NCBI RefSeq assembly: GCF_026008495.1
Contig: NZ_BQUN01000015.1
Location: 1-53,129, forward strand
DNA: 53,129 bases
From: Streptomyces sp. A012304
GTDB lineage: Bacteria > Actinomycetota > Actinomycetes > Streptomycetales > Streptomycetaceae
Direction: 5' to 3'
In this document: positions 9,137 through 17,821 of the stretch, piece by piece
Layout of the letters: each line of letters begins with the position of its first letter
How positions within the stretch are numbered: position 1 is the first letter of the stretch
Program-made: the position numbers and the translations under genes
Notes under the pieces: model-generated
Databases searched by the model: none
What the model was told of the DNA's origin: nothing
What the model saw: only the letters and a program-made list of their open reading frames with translations

Positions 9137-10299
9137 GCGCGAAGGGCGGGGGCGGGGACTCCGGGGAGCGGGAGCGGCGCGAGCCGTTCACTCCGCCGCA
9201 CGAGCAAGAGCTGAAGCAATCGCACGCTGGGAACGGAACCGTGAACCACCACCTCGACGACCAGGGCCCCGACGGGCTCGACTCGGACGAGCTGGCACTG
9301 CGCCGAATGCTCCACCAGGCCGTCCACGACATGGAGCCGCGCGACGGCACGCTGGACCACCTCCGGCGGGCCGTGCCCGCCCGGCGGGCCCGCAAGCGGC
9401 AGGCCGCCGTCGGCATGGCGGCCGCGGCGCTCTTCGTCGGCACCGCCGTCCCGGCCCTGCTGCACGTCTCCGGCTCCGGCGGATCCGGCACCGGCCCCTC
9501 CGCCATGGCCGGCCAGGCCTCGCAGGCACAGGGCGGCGCCGGGGAGGGCAAGGTCCCCGACGGCGGCTCCTCCGGCAAGGTCGGCTCCTCCGGCGGACAG
9601 AGCGGCCAACCCGGCACCAGCACCCCCAAGGGCCCCGCCCAGGGCAACGGGACCGGCGGCAGCACCGGCGCGTCCGTCGGCGCCGACCCGTCCGCCTCGC
9701 TCGCGGCGGACACCTCCGCCTGCACCGCGGACCAGCTCGGCGAGTCCACCGCGAACGTCGAGGTGGCCGACGCGGGCGGCATCGTCTACGGCACCTTCCG
9801 CGTCGTCAACGTCTCCTCCGGCACCTGCACCGTCGGCGGGAGCGTCTCCGTGTCGCCCACCGCCCAGGGCGCCGCCGACCCCACGAAGATCACCGTGGTG
9901 GAGCACACCTCCGGGGACGAGGCGGCCGGCCTGCCCGACCCCTCCCTCTACGTCTCCCGGCTCTCCCTCGCCCCGGGCTCCGCGTACGACGTGAAGTTCG
10001 CCTGGGTGCCCTCCGAGACCTGCCCCACGACCGGCGGCGGGGACAGCACCGACGGAGGCGGCGACGGCGGCGGCACGGCGTCCCCGGACCCGTCGCCGTC
10101 CGAGCAGTCCGGCACCACGGGCGGCACGACCACCGGCACGGACGGCGCCACCACGCAGCTGTTCACCGAGGACGGCACGGCCGACGGCAGCGTCGTCGTG
10201 ACGTACACCGCGGAGGCGGGTGCCCCGAGCGTGTCGGCGACCGTGGCCAACGCCTGCGCCGGGAAGATCTACCGGACCGGCGTGCTCGCGTCCTCCTGA
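9133..10299 (+). CDS. Membrane-anchored protein coupled to the sigma factor
   Basis: A 388-aa protein whose GTG start overlaps the sigma factor stop (GTGA) with GGAGG upstream. The first 90 residues are cytoplasmic and charged (LRRMLHQAVHDMEPRDGTLDHLRRAVP), then one membrane helix near 98-117 (AAVGMAAAALFVGTAVPALL), a long Gly/Ser/Pro-rich linker, and an outer domain with cysteine pairs (CTADQLGE, GTCTVGGSVSV, ETCPTTG, NACAGK) that looks like an immunoglobulin-like DUF4232-type fold. The position suggests control of the sigma factor, but there is no zinc anti-sigma motif (HxxxCxxC), so the role is inferred. It overlaps the 3' end of the SURF1 gene by 31 bases tail to tail. Confidence 0.75.
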   Translation: MSAKGGGGDSGERERREPFTPPHEQELKQSHAGNGTVNHHLDDQGPDGLDSDELALRRMLHQAVHDMEPRDGTLDHLRRAVPARRARKRQAAVGMAAAALFVGTAVPALLHVSGSGGSGTGPSAMAGQASQAQGGAGEGKVPDGGSSGKVGSSGGQSGQPGTSTPKGPAQGNGTGGSTGASVGADPSASLAADTSACTADQLGESTANVEVADAGGIVYGTFRVVNVSSGTCTVGGSVSVSPTAQGAADPTKITVVEHTSGDEAAGLPDPSLYVSRLSLAPGSAYDVKFAWVPSETCPTTGGGDSTDGGGDGGGTASPDPSPSEQSGTTGGTTTGTDGATTQLFTEDGTADGSVVVTYTAEAGAPSVSATVANACAGKIYRTGVLASS

Positions 10300-11129
10300 A
10301 CGACGGCGTCCGACGCGGGGCCGGCGGTCGCCGGCTCCCCGGTCGCCGGGTTCCCGTCCGTCGGCTCCCCGTCCGGGGCGATGCCGAGGGCGGCGTCGCG
10401 GGCGAACTCCAATTCGCGGCGCAGCAGCCGGAACCACATGAACACCACGAACCCGGCGAAGACGAACCACTCACCGGTGTAGCCGAGGTTCTGGAACGCC
10501 TTCAGGTCCAGGCCCGTGCCGGTCGGAGCGCTCGCGGGCACCGCCGTCATCCCCGAGTCGGCGGTGTCGAGCGTGATCCAGGCGTCGTACAGGTCGTAGG
10601 ACACCAGGTTCACCAGCGAGGCCGCGCTGATCGCGGCCGTCTGCCCGGCCGGCAGGCCGCCCTGCGCGCTCACGCCGTTGTCGCCGGGCGTCTCGGACGC
10701 CTGGAGGGCACCGATGACGGTGACCTCGCCGGCGGGCGGGGCCGGGGCCTTCGCGGCGTCGGCCGTACCCGGCAGCCAGCCGCGGACCACGGGCAGGGCC
10801 TTGCCGCCGTCCGTCCTGAGCAGGGTCAGGACGTAGAAGCCCCGCTTGCCGTCGAGCTTGCGGTCCGGGACCAGCAACTGCTCGTCGTAGCGCCCGGTGG
10901 CGGTGACCCGCTCGCCGGAGGTCGCCTTGTCCACCGGCAGCAGCTCGGCCAGCGGCCGCGCCGGCTCCGTCCGCTCCCGCGAGACCTGCTCCTGCGCGGT
11001 GCGGTGGTCGTCCACCCGCGCCTCGAACCGGCTCAGCTGCCAGGACCCCATGAAGACGCAGAAGGGGATGGCCAGCAGCACGAAGACGTTGATCCCCCAC
11101 CATCGGGGCGTCAGCAGAAACCGGTACAC
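10269..11129 (-). CDS. SURF1 family cytochrome c oxidase assembly protein
   Basis: A 286-aa protein with the SURF1 plan: an N-terminal membrane helix (WGINVFVLLAIPFCVFMGSWQLSRFEAR, residues 10-38), an outer domain with PLPVVRGWLPG-like strands, and a second helix near 235-255 (GEWFVFAGFVVFMWFRLLRRE), followed by a cytoplasmic tail. SURF1 helps insert heme a into the terminal oxidase. I placed the start at GTG 11129, giving VYRFLLTPRWWG, the usual actinobacterial beginning; a much longer frame upstream is the shadow of the peptidase gene. Its 3' end overlaps the neighbouring convergent gene by 31 bases. Confidence 0.92.
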   Translation of the reverse strand: MYRFLLTPRWWGINVFVLLAIPFCVFMGSWQLSRFEARVDDHRTAQEQVSRERTEPARPLAELLPVDKATSGERVTATGRYDEQLLVPDRKLDGKRGFYVLTLLRTDGGKALPVVRGWLPGTADAAKAPAPPAGEVTVIGALQASETPGDNGVSAQGGLPAGQTAAISAASLVNLVSYDLYDAWITLDTADSGMTAVPASAPTGTGLDLKAFQNLGYTGEWFVFAGFVVFMWFRLLRRELEFARDAALGIAPDGEPTDGNPATGEPATAGPASDAVVQEDASTPVR

Positions 11130-11363
11130 GCCCTCAACGGTACGGGGCGTATCCGGCGGACCGGGCCTCGGGGTCGGCGGCGGGGCCGGGTGGTGCCGGG
11201 CGGTGGCGGGCCGGTGAGGGGGCGGAATCGGTGGCGGTCCGGTGTCGGTGGCGGCTGAAACGTAAGGAATTCGGAAGCGGACCGGAAAGGGCTTGCTCGA
11301 AGTTATCCACAGGCTGGGGGCCGTGGCAGCGAAGTGTCTCCCCGTACGGGCACTATGGGGGCC

Positions 11364-13178
11364 ATGACTGAGAGCAACGGGTCCGCCGCACCGGAGCGGA
11401 ACAAGGAGATGCCGGACTGGGAGAAGCGCTTCCGGGCGCCCCGCGTGTCGCTGCCCGACTGGGCGCTGGACGCGCCGGACCGCTCCCTGTTCGTGTCCAA
11501 CGCGACGGGGACGTACGAGCTGTACGCCTGGGACCGGTCCACCGGTGAGCAGCGCCAGGTGACCAACCGGGCGAACGGCACGACGGACGGCGTGCTCTCC
11601 CCCGACGGCGCCCACATCTGGTGGTTCGACGACAAGGACGGCGACGAGTTCGGCGTCTGGCGCCGCCAGCCCTTCGAGGGCGGCGAGGACGAACTGGCCA
11701 CCCCGGGACTGGACCCCTCCTACCCCGCCGGCCTGGCCCTGGGCCGCGACGGCCGTACGGCGGTGGTGGGCCGCTCCACGGACGAGGACGGCACCACCAT
11801 CCACGTCGCCCGGCTCGGCGAACCCCCGTCCGAGCTGTACCGCCACCGTGAGTCGGCGGGTGTCGGCGACCTCTCCCACGACGGCTCGCTGATCGCCATC
11901 GAGCACACCGAGCACGGCGACGCGATGCACTCCGCGCTGCGCGTCCTGCGCCCCGACGGCACGACGGTCGCGGATCTCGACGACACCAAGGGCGGCACCG
12001 AGGAACTCGGCCTGGAGGTGCTGGGCTTCGCCCCGGTCGACGGCGACACCCGGCTGCTCATCGGCCACCAGCGCCGCGGCCGCTGGGAACCCCTGGTGTG
12101 GGACGTGGTGACCGGCGCGCAGACGGACCTGGCGCTGGACCTGCCGGGCGACGTCAGCGCCGAGTGGTATCCCGACGGCTCCGCCCTGCTCATCGCCCAC
12201 AGCTTCGAGGCCCGCAGCGAACTCCTGCGCTACGACCTCACCACCGGCGCGCTGGAGCGCATCCCCACCCCGCCGGGCACGGTGTCGGGGGCGACGGCCC
12301 GCCCCGACGGCACCGTGGAGTACCTGTGGTCCTCCGCGGCCGAGCCGCCGACGGTCCGCTCGACCAGCGGCCGGGTGGTGCTGGACCCGCCCGGCATGAG
12401 GTCGCCGGGCTCGGTCCCGGTGGAGGACGTGTGGGTGGAGGGCCCCGGCGGCCGTATCCACGCCCTGGTGCAGAAGCCGGCGGGCGCCACCGGCCCCCTC
12501 CCCACCGTGTTCGACATCCACGGCGGGCCCACCTGGCACGACAGCGACTCCTTCGCGGCGGGCCCGGCCGCCTGGGTCGACCACGGGTACGCGGTGATCC
12601 GGGTGAACTACCGAGGCTCCACCGGCTACGGCCGCGCGTGGACCGACGCCCTCAAGCACCGGGTGGGCCTGATCGAGCTGGAGGACATCGCGGCGGTCCG
12701 GGAGTGGGCGGTGACCTCGGGCCTGGCCGACCCCTCCCGGCTGGTCCTCACCGGCGGCTCCTGGGGCGGCTACCTGACCCTCCTCGGCCTCGGTACCCAG
12801 CCCGAGGCGTGGGCGGTGGGCATCGCGGCGGTGCCCGTCGCCGACTACGTCACGGCCTACGAGGACGAGATGGAGGCCCTGAAGGCCATGGACCGCACCC
12901 TCATGGGCGGCACACCCGAGGAGGTGCCGGACCGCTTCGAGGCGTCGTCCCCGCTGACCTACGTCGACCAGGTCAAGGCCCCGGTCTACATCTCGGCGGG
13001 CGTCAACGACCCGCGCTGTCCCATCCGCCAGGTGGAGAACTACGTCGAGCGCCTGGAGGCCAGAGGCGCGGTCCACGAGGTGTACCGCTACGACGCGGGG
13101 CACGGCTCGCTGGTCGTCGACGAGCGGATCAAGCAGGTGCGGCTGGAGCTGGAGTTCGCACAGCGGCACCTGGGCTAG
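11364..13178 (+). CDS. S9 family prolyl oligopeptidase-like peptidase
   Basis: A 604-aa cytoplasmic serine peptidase. The first 350 residues form a beta-propeller with WD-like repeats (SPDGAHIWWFDD, SHDGSLIAIEH, YPDGSALLIAHS). The C-terminal alpha/beta hydrolase holds the triad: Ser near 466 in GGSWGGY, Asp near 549 in NDPRCP, His near 580 in DAGHGS; HGGP forms the oxyanion area. The start ATG 11364 is chosen over ATG 11355 and GTG 11334 because the family begins with the short MTESNG type leader; none has a strong ribosome site. It is divergent from the SURF1 gene with a 234-base gap that must hold both promoters. Confidence 0.9.
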   Translation: MTESNGSAAPERNKEMPDWEKRFRAPRVSLPDWALDAPDRSLFVSNATGTYELYAWDRSTGEQRQVTNRANGTTDGVLSPDGAHIWWFDDKDGDEFGVWRRQPFEGGEDELATPGLDPSYPAGLALGRDGRTAVVGRSTDEDGTTIHVARLGEPPSELYRHRESAGVGDLSHDGSLIAIEHTEHGDAMHSALRVLRPDGTTVADLDDTKGGTEELGLEVLGFAPVDGDTRLLIGHQRRGRWEPLVWDVVTGAQTDLALDLPGDVSAEWYPDGSALLIAHSFEARSELLRYDLTTGALERIPTPPGTVSGATARPDGTVEYLWSSAAEPPTVRSTSGRVVLDPPGMRSPGSVPVEDVWVEGPGGRIHALVQKPAGATGPLPTVFDIHGGPTWHDSDSFAAGPAAWVDHGYAVIRVNYRGSTGYGRAWTDALKHRVGLIELEDIAAVREWAVTSGLADPSRLVLTGGSWGGYLTLLGLGTQPEAWAVGIAAVPVADYVTAYEDEMEALKAMDRTLMGGTPEEVPDRFEASSPLTYVDQVKAPVYISAGVNDPRCPIRQVENYVERLEARGAVHEVYRYDAGHGSLVVDERIKQVRLELEFAQRHLG

Positions 13179-13185
13179 GAGGCGC

Positions 13186-13216
13186 GGGGCCCGGGTTACC
13201 TCACCCCCCGGGCCCC
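13186..13216 (+). terminator. Terminator hairpin after the S9 peptidase
   Basis: Perfect 10-base arms GGGGCCCGGG (13186-13195) and CCCGGGCCCC (13207-13216) separated by 11 bases, eight bases after the stop. It can serve both convergent genes. Confidence 0.7.
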
Positions 13217-13225
13217 TCCGCGTCC

Positions 13226-13341
13226 GGGCAGGAGGTCCTCAGATCTCCGGGCCCCTCCGGCTCTGGCAGGAGATCCTCACATCTCCGGGCCCTCCGGCTC
13301 TGGGCAGGAGGTCCTCACATCCCCGGGCCCCCTCTGCGTCT
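13226..13341. repeat. Three tandem copies of a 38-39 base unit over a gene end
   Basis: Three imperfect copies (13226-13264, 13266-13302, 13303-13341) share ggcaggaggtcctca and ctccgggcccctccgg. The third copy contains the stop codon and last codons of the convergent RCK protein gene, and the other two carry the same TCA (stop on the minus strand) in the same place. It looks like duplication of a gene tail. Confidence 0.75.
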
Positions 13342-15285
13342 GCGTCCCAGCAGCTCCGCCAGTCCCCTGCGCGTCGCCGCCAGGATCACCCGGTCCTCGT
13401 CGCGCAGGACGTAGGTGTCGGGCAGGTCCCACACCAACCCCGAGCCGCCTGCCTCGTCCGCCGGCGCCTCGGCGCCGCGGTGGGCCGTGTCCAGCGCCAG
13501 CACCCGCCGGCAGCCGGGCTCGAAGGCCTCGCCGACCGTCTTGCCGGCCAGCTGCGGATGACCGCGCACCTCCAGCGCGGCGAACAGCAGCACCCGCCGC
13601 TCGACCGGGATCGCCCCCAGGATCTGCCGGCCCATCATCGCCCCGGCGAAGGAGGGCGCCGACAGATGCGACACGCTGCGGCTGCGGGTGAGCGCCTGGG
13701 GGTGCGCGGCCCGCAGGGTGCGGTACACGGCGGTCGCGAAGTCGTCGTCGTACAGCCGCAGCACGACCCGCAGGTCGGGGCGGAGGGAGCGGGCGTAGAG
13801 GGCGGCCTCGAGGTTGGTGGTGTCGGAGCTGGTCACCGCGAGCAGCGCGTGCGCGCGGTGGATCTTGGCGGCCTCCAGGACGCCCTCCTGGGTGACGTCG
13901 CCGAGCACCACCGGCACCCGCAGCCGCCGCGCCACCGCGATCCCGCGCGCCTCGGGTCCCGCCTCGACGCACACCACGGGGATGTTCAGCTCGCGCAGCC
14001 TGGTCAGCACACGGGTGCCGATCTTCCCCAGCCCGAGCAGGACGACGTGCCCGCCCAGTCCGCGCGGCGGCTTCCGCAGGGATCCGGCGCCGCGGAAGGT
14101 GCCCAGCGCCTCCAGGACGGCCGCGAGCAGCACCGGCAGCAGCAGCAACCCGACCAGACCGGAGAGGAGTTGCAGGACCTGGCGTTCGGTGGACGCGCCG
14201 AGCGCCGGGTCGTTGATGGCGAACAGGTCCAGCAGCGTCAGATACAGCGCGCCGAGCGGGTGCACGCCGGTCACCAGCCACAGCGTCACCGCCAGCGCGA
14301 TCACGCAGCCCACCAGGCCGGCCAGCGACCAGCGCAGCCGCCGCGAGAACAGCGAGGCGAACGGCGCGACGACCCCGACGCCCCGGCCGGCCGGCAGCCC
14401 GGGCCCGGCCGCGTACGACACCTGCTCCAGGCAGACGCTGCCCCGGCCCGTAGCGGCCCGGACCGTCGCCGCGTCGGGCAGCAGCAGCGGTCCCTGCTCG
14501 CCGCTGGTCTCGGAACCGTCCGCGAACGCCGGGTCGTTGCCCGGCGCGGACAGCAGCGCGAGTGTGGCCAGGCCCGGGTCGGCGGTCCGTCCGGGGCCGG
14601 CCGGGGGCCGTTCCACGGCGCGCAGCAGCAGCCCGTCCGTGTGGACGACCTTGGTGGTGCCGGCGACGGCGGTCGCGGCGAGCGCGGGCGCGGCCGTGTC
14701 GGCGTCGGAGAGCACGGTCGTGGAGGCGTCCCCCACCGAGGGCCGGGCATCCCCGACGGCCAACACGGCGGCCTGGTCGAGGAGTTCCTCTATGTGCTGG
14801 CCCAGCCGGCGGTTGTACAGCCGCAGCACCAGCCGCAGCCGGGGGTTGAGCCGGCGGGCGGTGAGGGCGGCGCGGATGTTCGTCTCGTCGTCGTCGTACA
14901 CGAGCGCCAGCGCGGCGGCCCGCTCCACGCCGGCCTCGGCGAGCACGGCCTCGGTGGGGTCGGCGGCCTCCAACACCCGCCCGCCGCCGTTCTGTTCGCC
15001 GCCGCCACCGCTGCCGCCGCTCGTGGCGCTGCCGCTTCCGCCGGCGGCCCGGCTGACGGCCGCGCTCACCACCCGGTCCAGCAGCGCCGCCGACACCGCG
15101 CGGGCCCGCCCCACGACCGGCGGCCGCACGGCGCGTTCGGCCGGCGGGACGACGAGCGTGACCTGCTCCTCGTACACCCCGCGCAGTTCGGCGGCCAGCC
15201 GGTGCGCGAGTCCGTCGTCGCCGCACACCACCATGTGCTCGCCGGCGCCGCCCGGCGGCGGACCCTGATTCGGAACGCTCCCCAC
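13315..15285 (-). CDS. Two-RCK (TrkA-N) ion channel-like membrane protein
   Basis: A 656-aa protein with two nucleotide-binding RCK domains around a membrane core. Domain one begins HMVVCGDDGLAHRLAAELRG (near residue 18); the centre has two hydrophobic helices (LAGLVGCVIALAVTLWLVTG and LSGLVGLLLLPVLLAAVLEAL) with a pore-loop-like stretch between them; domain two has the Rossmann loop VVLLGLGKIGTRVLTRLRE and VVLGDVTQEGVLEAA. Such CASTOR/POLLUX-like proteins gate cation flow in response to nucleotides or ions. GTG 15285 has a weak ribosome site; the ATG at 15234 (MVVCGDDG) is possible. The last codons lie in a tandem repeat. Confidence 0.85.
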   Translation of the reverse strand: MGSVPNQGPPPGGAGEHMVVCGDDGLAHRLAAELRGVYEEQVTLVVPPAERAVRPPVVGRARAVSAALLDRVVSAAVSRAAGGSGSATSGGSGGGGEQNGGGRVLEAADPTEAVLAEAGVERAAALALVYDDDETNIRAALTARRLNPRLRLVLRLYNRRLGQHIEELLDQAAVLAVGDARPSVGDASTTVLSDADTAAPALAATAVAGTTKVVHTDGLLLRAVERPPAGPGRTADPGLATLALLSAPGNDPAFADGSETSGEQGPLLLPDAATVRAATGRGSVCLEQVSYAAGPGLPAGRGVGVVAPFASLFSRRLRWSLAGLVGCVIALAVTLWLVTGVHPLGALYLTLLDLFAINDPALGASTERQVLQLLSGLVGLLLLPVLLAAVLEALGTFRGAGSLRKPPRGLGGHVVLLGLGKIGTRVLTRLRELNIPVVCVEAGPEARGIAVARRLRVPVVLGDVTQEGVLEAAKIHRAHALLAVTSSDTTNLEAALYARSLRPDLRVVLRLYDDDFATAVYRTLRAAHPQALTRSRSVSHLSAPSFAGAMMGRQILGAIPVERRVLLFAALEVRGHPQLAGKTVGEAFEPGCRRVLALDTAHRGAEAPADEAGGSGLVWDLPDTYVLRDEDRVILAATRRGLAELLGRRRRGGPGM

Positions 15286-15381
15286 GAGGGAGAAGACTGC
15301 CCCAGTGAGACGGGTGGTTCCAGCGGTGGGCTGAACACCGGCCGTCGTCCGGCCGTATGGGAGGGGAGGGAGGGGGAGCCG

Positions 15382-16431
15382 ATGGACTCAACAGGTGTCG
15401 TGCCCGTGGCCGTCGCCGAAGCGGACCGGCACGAGGGGGGAGCACCGGGCCGGGAGAGCGGGCCCGCGCGGCCCCCCGAACCCCGCCGTCTCACCTCGCC
15501 CCTCGTCCTGACCCTCGTCCTGGTCCTCATGGTGCTGGCGCAGGGGCTGCTGCGCCGCGCCCTGTCCGCGCCGGTGATGCAGAGCTGGACGACGGTGTTC
15601 GTGGCGGTGGTCGTGCAGGCGCTGCCGTTCCTGGTGCTGGGTGTCCTGCTGTCGGCGGCGATCGCCGTCTACGTCCCCCCGTCGTTCTTCGCCCGCGCCC
15701 TGCCCGCCCGGCCCGCGCTGGCCGTGCCGGTGGCGGGGGCGGCGGGCGCGGTGCTGCCGGGCTGCGAGTGCGCGTCCGTGCCGGTGGCCGGCGCGCTGGT
15801 CCGCCGGGGCGTCACCCCCGCCGCCGCGCTCGCCTTCCTGCTCTCCGCCCCGGCGATCAACCCGATCGTGCTGACGGCGACGGCGGTCGCCTTCCCCGGC
15901 GACCCCGAGATGGTGCTGGCCCGGTTCGTCGCGAGCCTGCTGGTGGCCTGTGCGATGGGCTGGCTCTGGCAACGCCTGGGCCGCACGGACTGGCTGCGCC
16001 TTCCCGCGCACACACCGCACGAGGGGCGCGGCAAGGGCGCGGCGTTCTGGAACTCGGTGCGGCACGACGTGATGCACGCGGGCGGCTTCCTGGTGGTGGG
16101 CGCGATGGCCGCGGCGACCCTGAAGGCCGTCGCCCCGGAGAGCTGGCTGCGCACGGCGGCCGACAACCCGGTGCTGGCGGTCCTGGCGCTGGCCGTCCTG
16201 GCCGTGGTGCTGTCGATCTGCTCGGAGGCGGACGCGTTCGTCGCGGCCTCGCTGACCCAGTTCTCGCTGACGGCCCGGCTCACCTTCCTGGTGGTCGGCC
16301 CGATGATCGACCTGAAGCTGTTCGCGATGCAGGCCGGCACCTTCGGCCGTGCCTTCGCGCTGCGCTTCGCCCCCGCCACCTTCGTCCTCGCCGTCACGGT
16401 GTCGGTGCTGACCGGGGCGGTGCTGCTGTGA
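15382..16431 (+). CDS. Permease of the UPF0718/YraQ (DUF318) family
   Basis: A 349-aa polytopic protein with about eight membrane helices. It carries the family signatures GCECASVPVAGALVRRG (near residues 128-144) and SICSEADAFVAASL, and the two cysteine-containing loops typical of this group. The ATG at 15382 has AGGGGGAG 5 bases upstream; the open frame upstream to 13480 is a shadow of the RCK gene. It is coupled by a GTGA overlap to the TIGR03943 gene. Bacillus has the same pair (YcgR/YcgQ). The transported substrate is unknown; a metal has been proposed for relatives. Confidence 0.9.
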   Translation: MDSTGVVPVAVAEADRHEGGAPGRESGPARPPEPRRLTSPLVLTLVLVLMVLAQGLLRRALSAPVMQSWTTVFVAVVVQALPFLVLGVLLSAAIAVYVPPSFFARALPARPALAVPVAGAAGAVLPGCECASVPVAGALVRRGVTPAAALAFLLSAPAINPIVLTATAVAFPGDPEMVLARFVASLLVACAMGWLWQRLGRTDWLRLPAHTPHEGRGKGAAFWNSVRHDVMHAGGFLVVGAMAAATLKAVAPESWLRTAADNPVLAVLALAVLAVVLSICSEADAFVAASLTQFSLTARLTFLVVGPMIDLKLFAMQAGTFGRAFALRFAPATFVLAVTVSVLTGAVLL

Positions 16432-17267
16432 ACCGCCAGGCACAGGCGGCGGTCCTGTTCCTGCTCGGCGCGGCCCTCCTGCACGCCGGCGCCACCGACC
16501 TCTACCTGCGCTACGTCAAGTCCGGCCTGCAACCGCTGGTACTGGCGGCGGGCGCGGTACTGATCGTGACAGCGGCGGCAACGGCCTGGTACGAGCGCGG
16601 CACGACGTCCTCGAGCGGGCGGGAGGAGCGCGGCGCGGCGGGCCCGAGCGGGCGGCACGAGCACGGCGCCGACGCCCGGGCCGAGCGGGACGAGCCCGAC
16701 GCCCTCGCTCCGGCCGGGGGAGACGAGCCCGGTGTGAGCGCACCCGCCGGCCACTCCCACCGTGAGCCCCGCGTCGCCTGGCTGTTGCTGCTGCCCTTGC
16801 TCGCGCTGATCCTCGTCGCGCCGCCCGCGCTCGGTTCCTACAGCGCGACCCGTACCGGTACGGCGCTCCAGGAGCCGCCCGCCTTCGCGGCGCTGCCGCC
16901 CGCCGGCCCGCTGCGGCTGAGCGTGGCCGACTACGCGGGCCGCGCGGTCTACGACCAGGGACGCGGCCTCGCCGGCCGCCGGATCGAGCTCACCGGGTTC
17001 CTCGCCGTGGACCGGGAGGGCACCCCCTACCTGGTCCGCATGGCCCTCAGCTGCTGCGCGGCCGACGCCCAGCCGGTCAAGGTCGGCCTGACCGGCCGAG
17101 TCCCCCCGGTGCTCCAGCCGGACACCTGGCTGCGGATCACCGGCACCTACACGGCCCGGCGCGCCGGTGACCCGGTCAACGGCGGTCCGATCCCGTTCAT
17201 CGAGGTCGGCACGGCGACCCCGGTGGAGGCGCCCAGGGATCCGTACGACGAGACGTGGAACTCCTGA
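16428..17267 (+). CDS. TIGR03943 family permease partner
   Basis: A 279-aa membrane protein translated from a GTG overlapping the permease stop. It has helices at residues 7-22, 33-50 and 108-128, a variable charged linker rich in Glu, Arg and His between the second and third, and an outer domain with RRIELTGFLAVDREGTPYLVRMALSCCAADA, whose double cysteine is conserved in the family (YcgQ of Bacillus). It almost certainly works with the preceding permease as one complex. Confidence 0.88.
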   Translation: MNRQAQAAVLFLLGAALLHAGATDLYLRYVKSGLQPLVLAAGAVLIVTAAATAWYERGTTSSSGREERGAAGPSGRHEHGADARAERDEPDALAPAGGDEPGVSAPAGHSHREPRVAWLLLLPLLALILVAPPALGSYSATRTGTALQEPPAFAALPPAGPLRLSVADYAGRAVYDQGRGLAGRRIELTGFLAVDREGTPYLVRMALSCCAADAQPVKVGLTGRVPPVLQPDTWLRITGTYTARRAGDPVNGGPIPFIEVGTATPVEAPRDPYDETWNS

Positions 17268-17762
17268 GGGTCCCGGAAGGCTCCACAGCCCGCCGATCCG
17301 GGCCACTCTGCGGCCGGCCTCGAGGTGGACGCGGTCCGGGACGGCGGTGAGGCCCGCCGAGGCGAGGGCGCCGGTCACGGCCTCGTGCAGCGACCGGATG
17401 AGATCGGACTCCGCCAGGGTGGCCGTCCGCCGGCCCTCGTGACAGGTCGAGCCGCCGTCTCGCGCTGGTCCCGGCCGGCGGAGCCGCTACGGCCTTGTCC
17501 GAGGACCGGTCCTGACGGAGGATTTGGAGGGCGCGCGCCACGGACTCGCTGAGGCGTGTCATGGGGTTCCTGTGGTGATCGGGGCTCGCTCCGGTAACGG
17601 ACGACGCTGTCCAGCGGGCGCTTCCCCGGCCTCCGATTTACCGTCGCCCACCGCCTCTGGCCAGGGAGAACGGCCCACCGGTCGGCGCGTGCCCGCCGTT
17701 CGGCGGGCCGGAGAAGAGGCACGCGGGAACCCCCGGGCCCCCATACGGTGTCGGTGTCCTTG
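17268..17762. other. Gene-poor stretch with a possible gene remnant
   Basis: No complete gene. On the minus strand between about 17450 and 17285 one frame reads like real protein (RRTATLAESDLIRSLHEAV, then TGALASAGLTAVPDRVHLEA and RVARIGGLWSLPG), without a start or stop of its own. Another minus frame starting at 17562 reads MTRLSESVARALQILRQD. Together they look like a decayed, frameshifted gene of about 90 residues. I do not recognise the family. Confidence 0.3.
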
Positions 17763-17811
17763 GTGTCTATACGCTGAGCGGACACTCTCGGTATAGTACT
17801 TGTGTCTATAC
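17763..17811 (+). promoter_or_regulatory. Promoter region with two GTGTCTATAC boxes
   Basis: Two exact GTGTCTATAC copies at 17763-17772 and 17802-17811. The second contains TATACA, a good -10 hexamer, and the predicted transcript start falls on or near the GTG at 17822, so the message may be leaderless. GTATAG at 17791 and CTATAC at 17806 form an inverted pair around the second box. Confidence 0.55.
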
Positions 17812-17821
17812 ATGTGGCCTG

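Noticed and set aside
10269..13169. Very long minus-strand frame of 966 residues extending the SURF1 gene
   Set aside because: Only the last 286 codons match SURF1; the rest mirrors the S9 peptidase gene in a GC-rich shadow frame.
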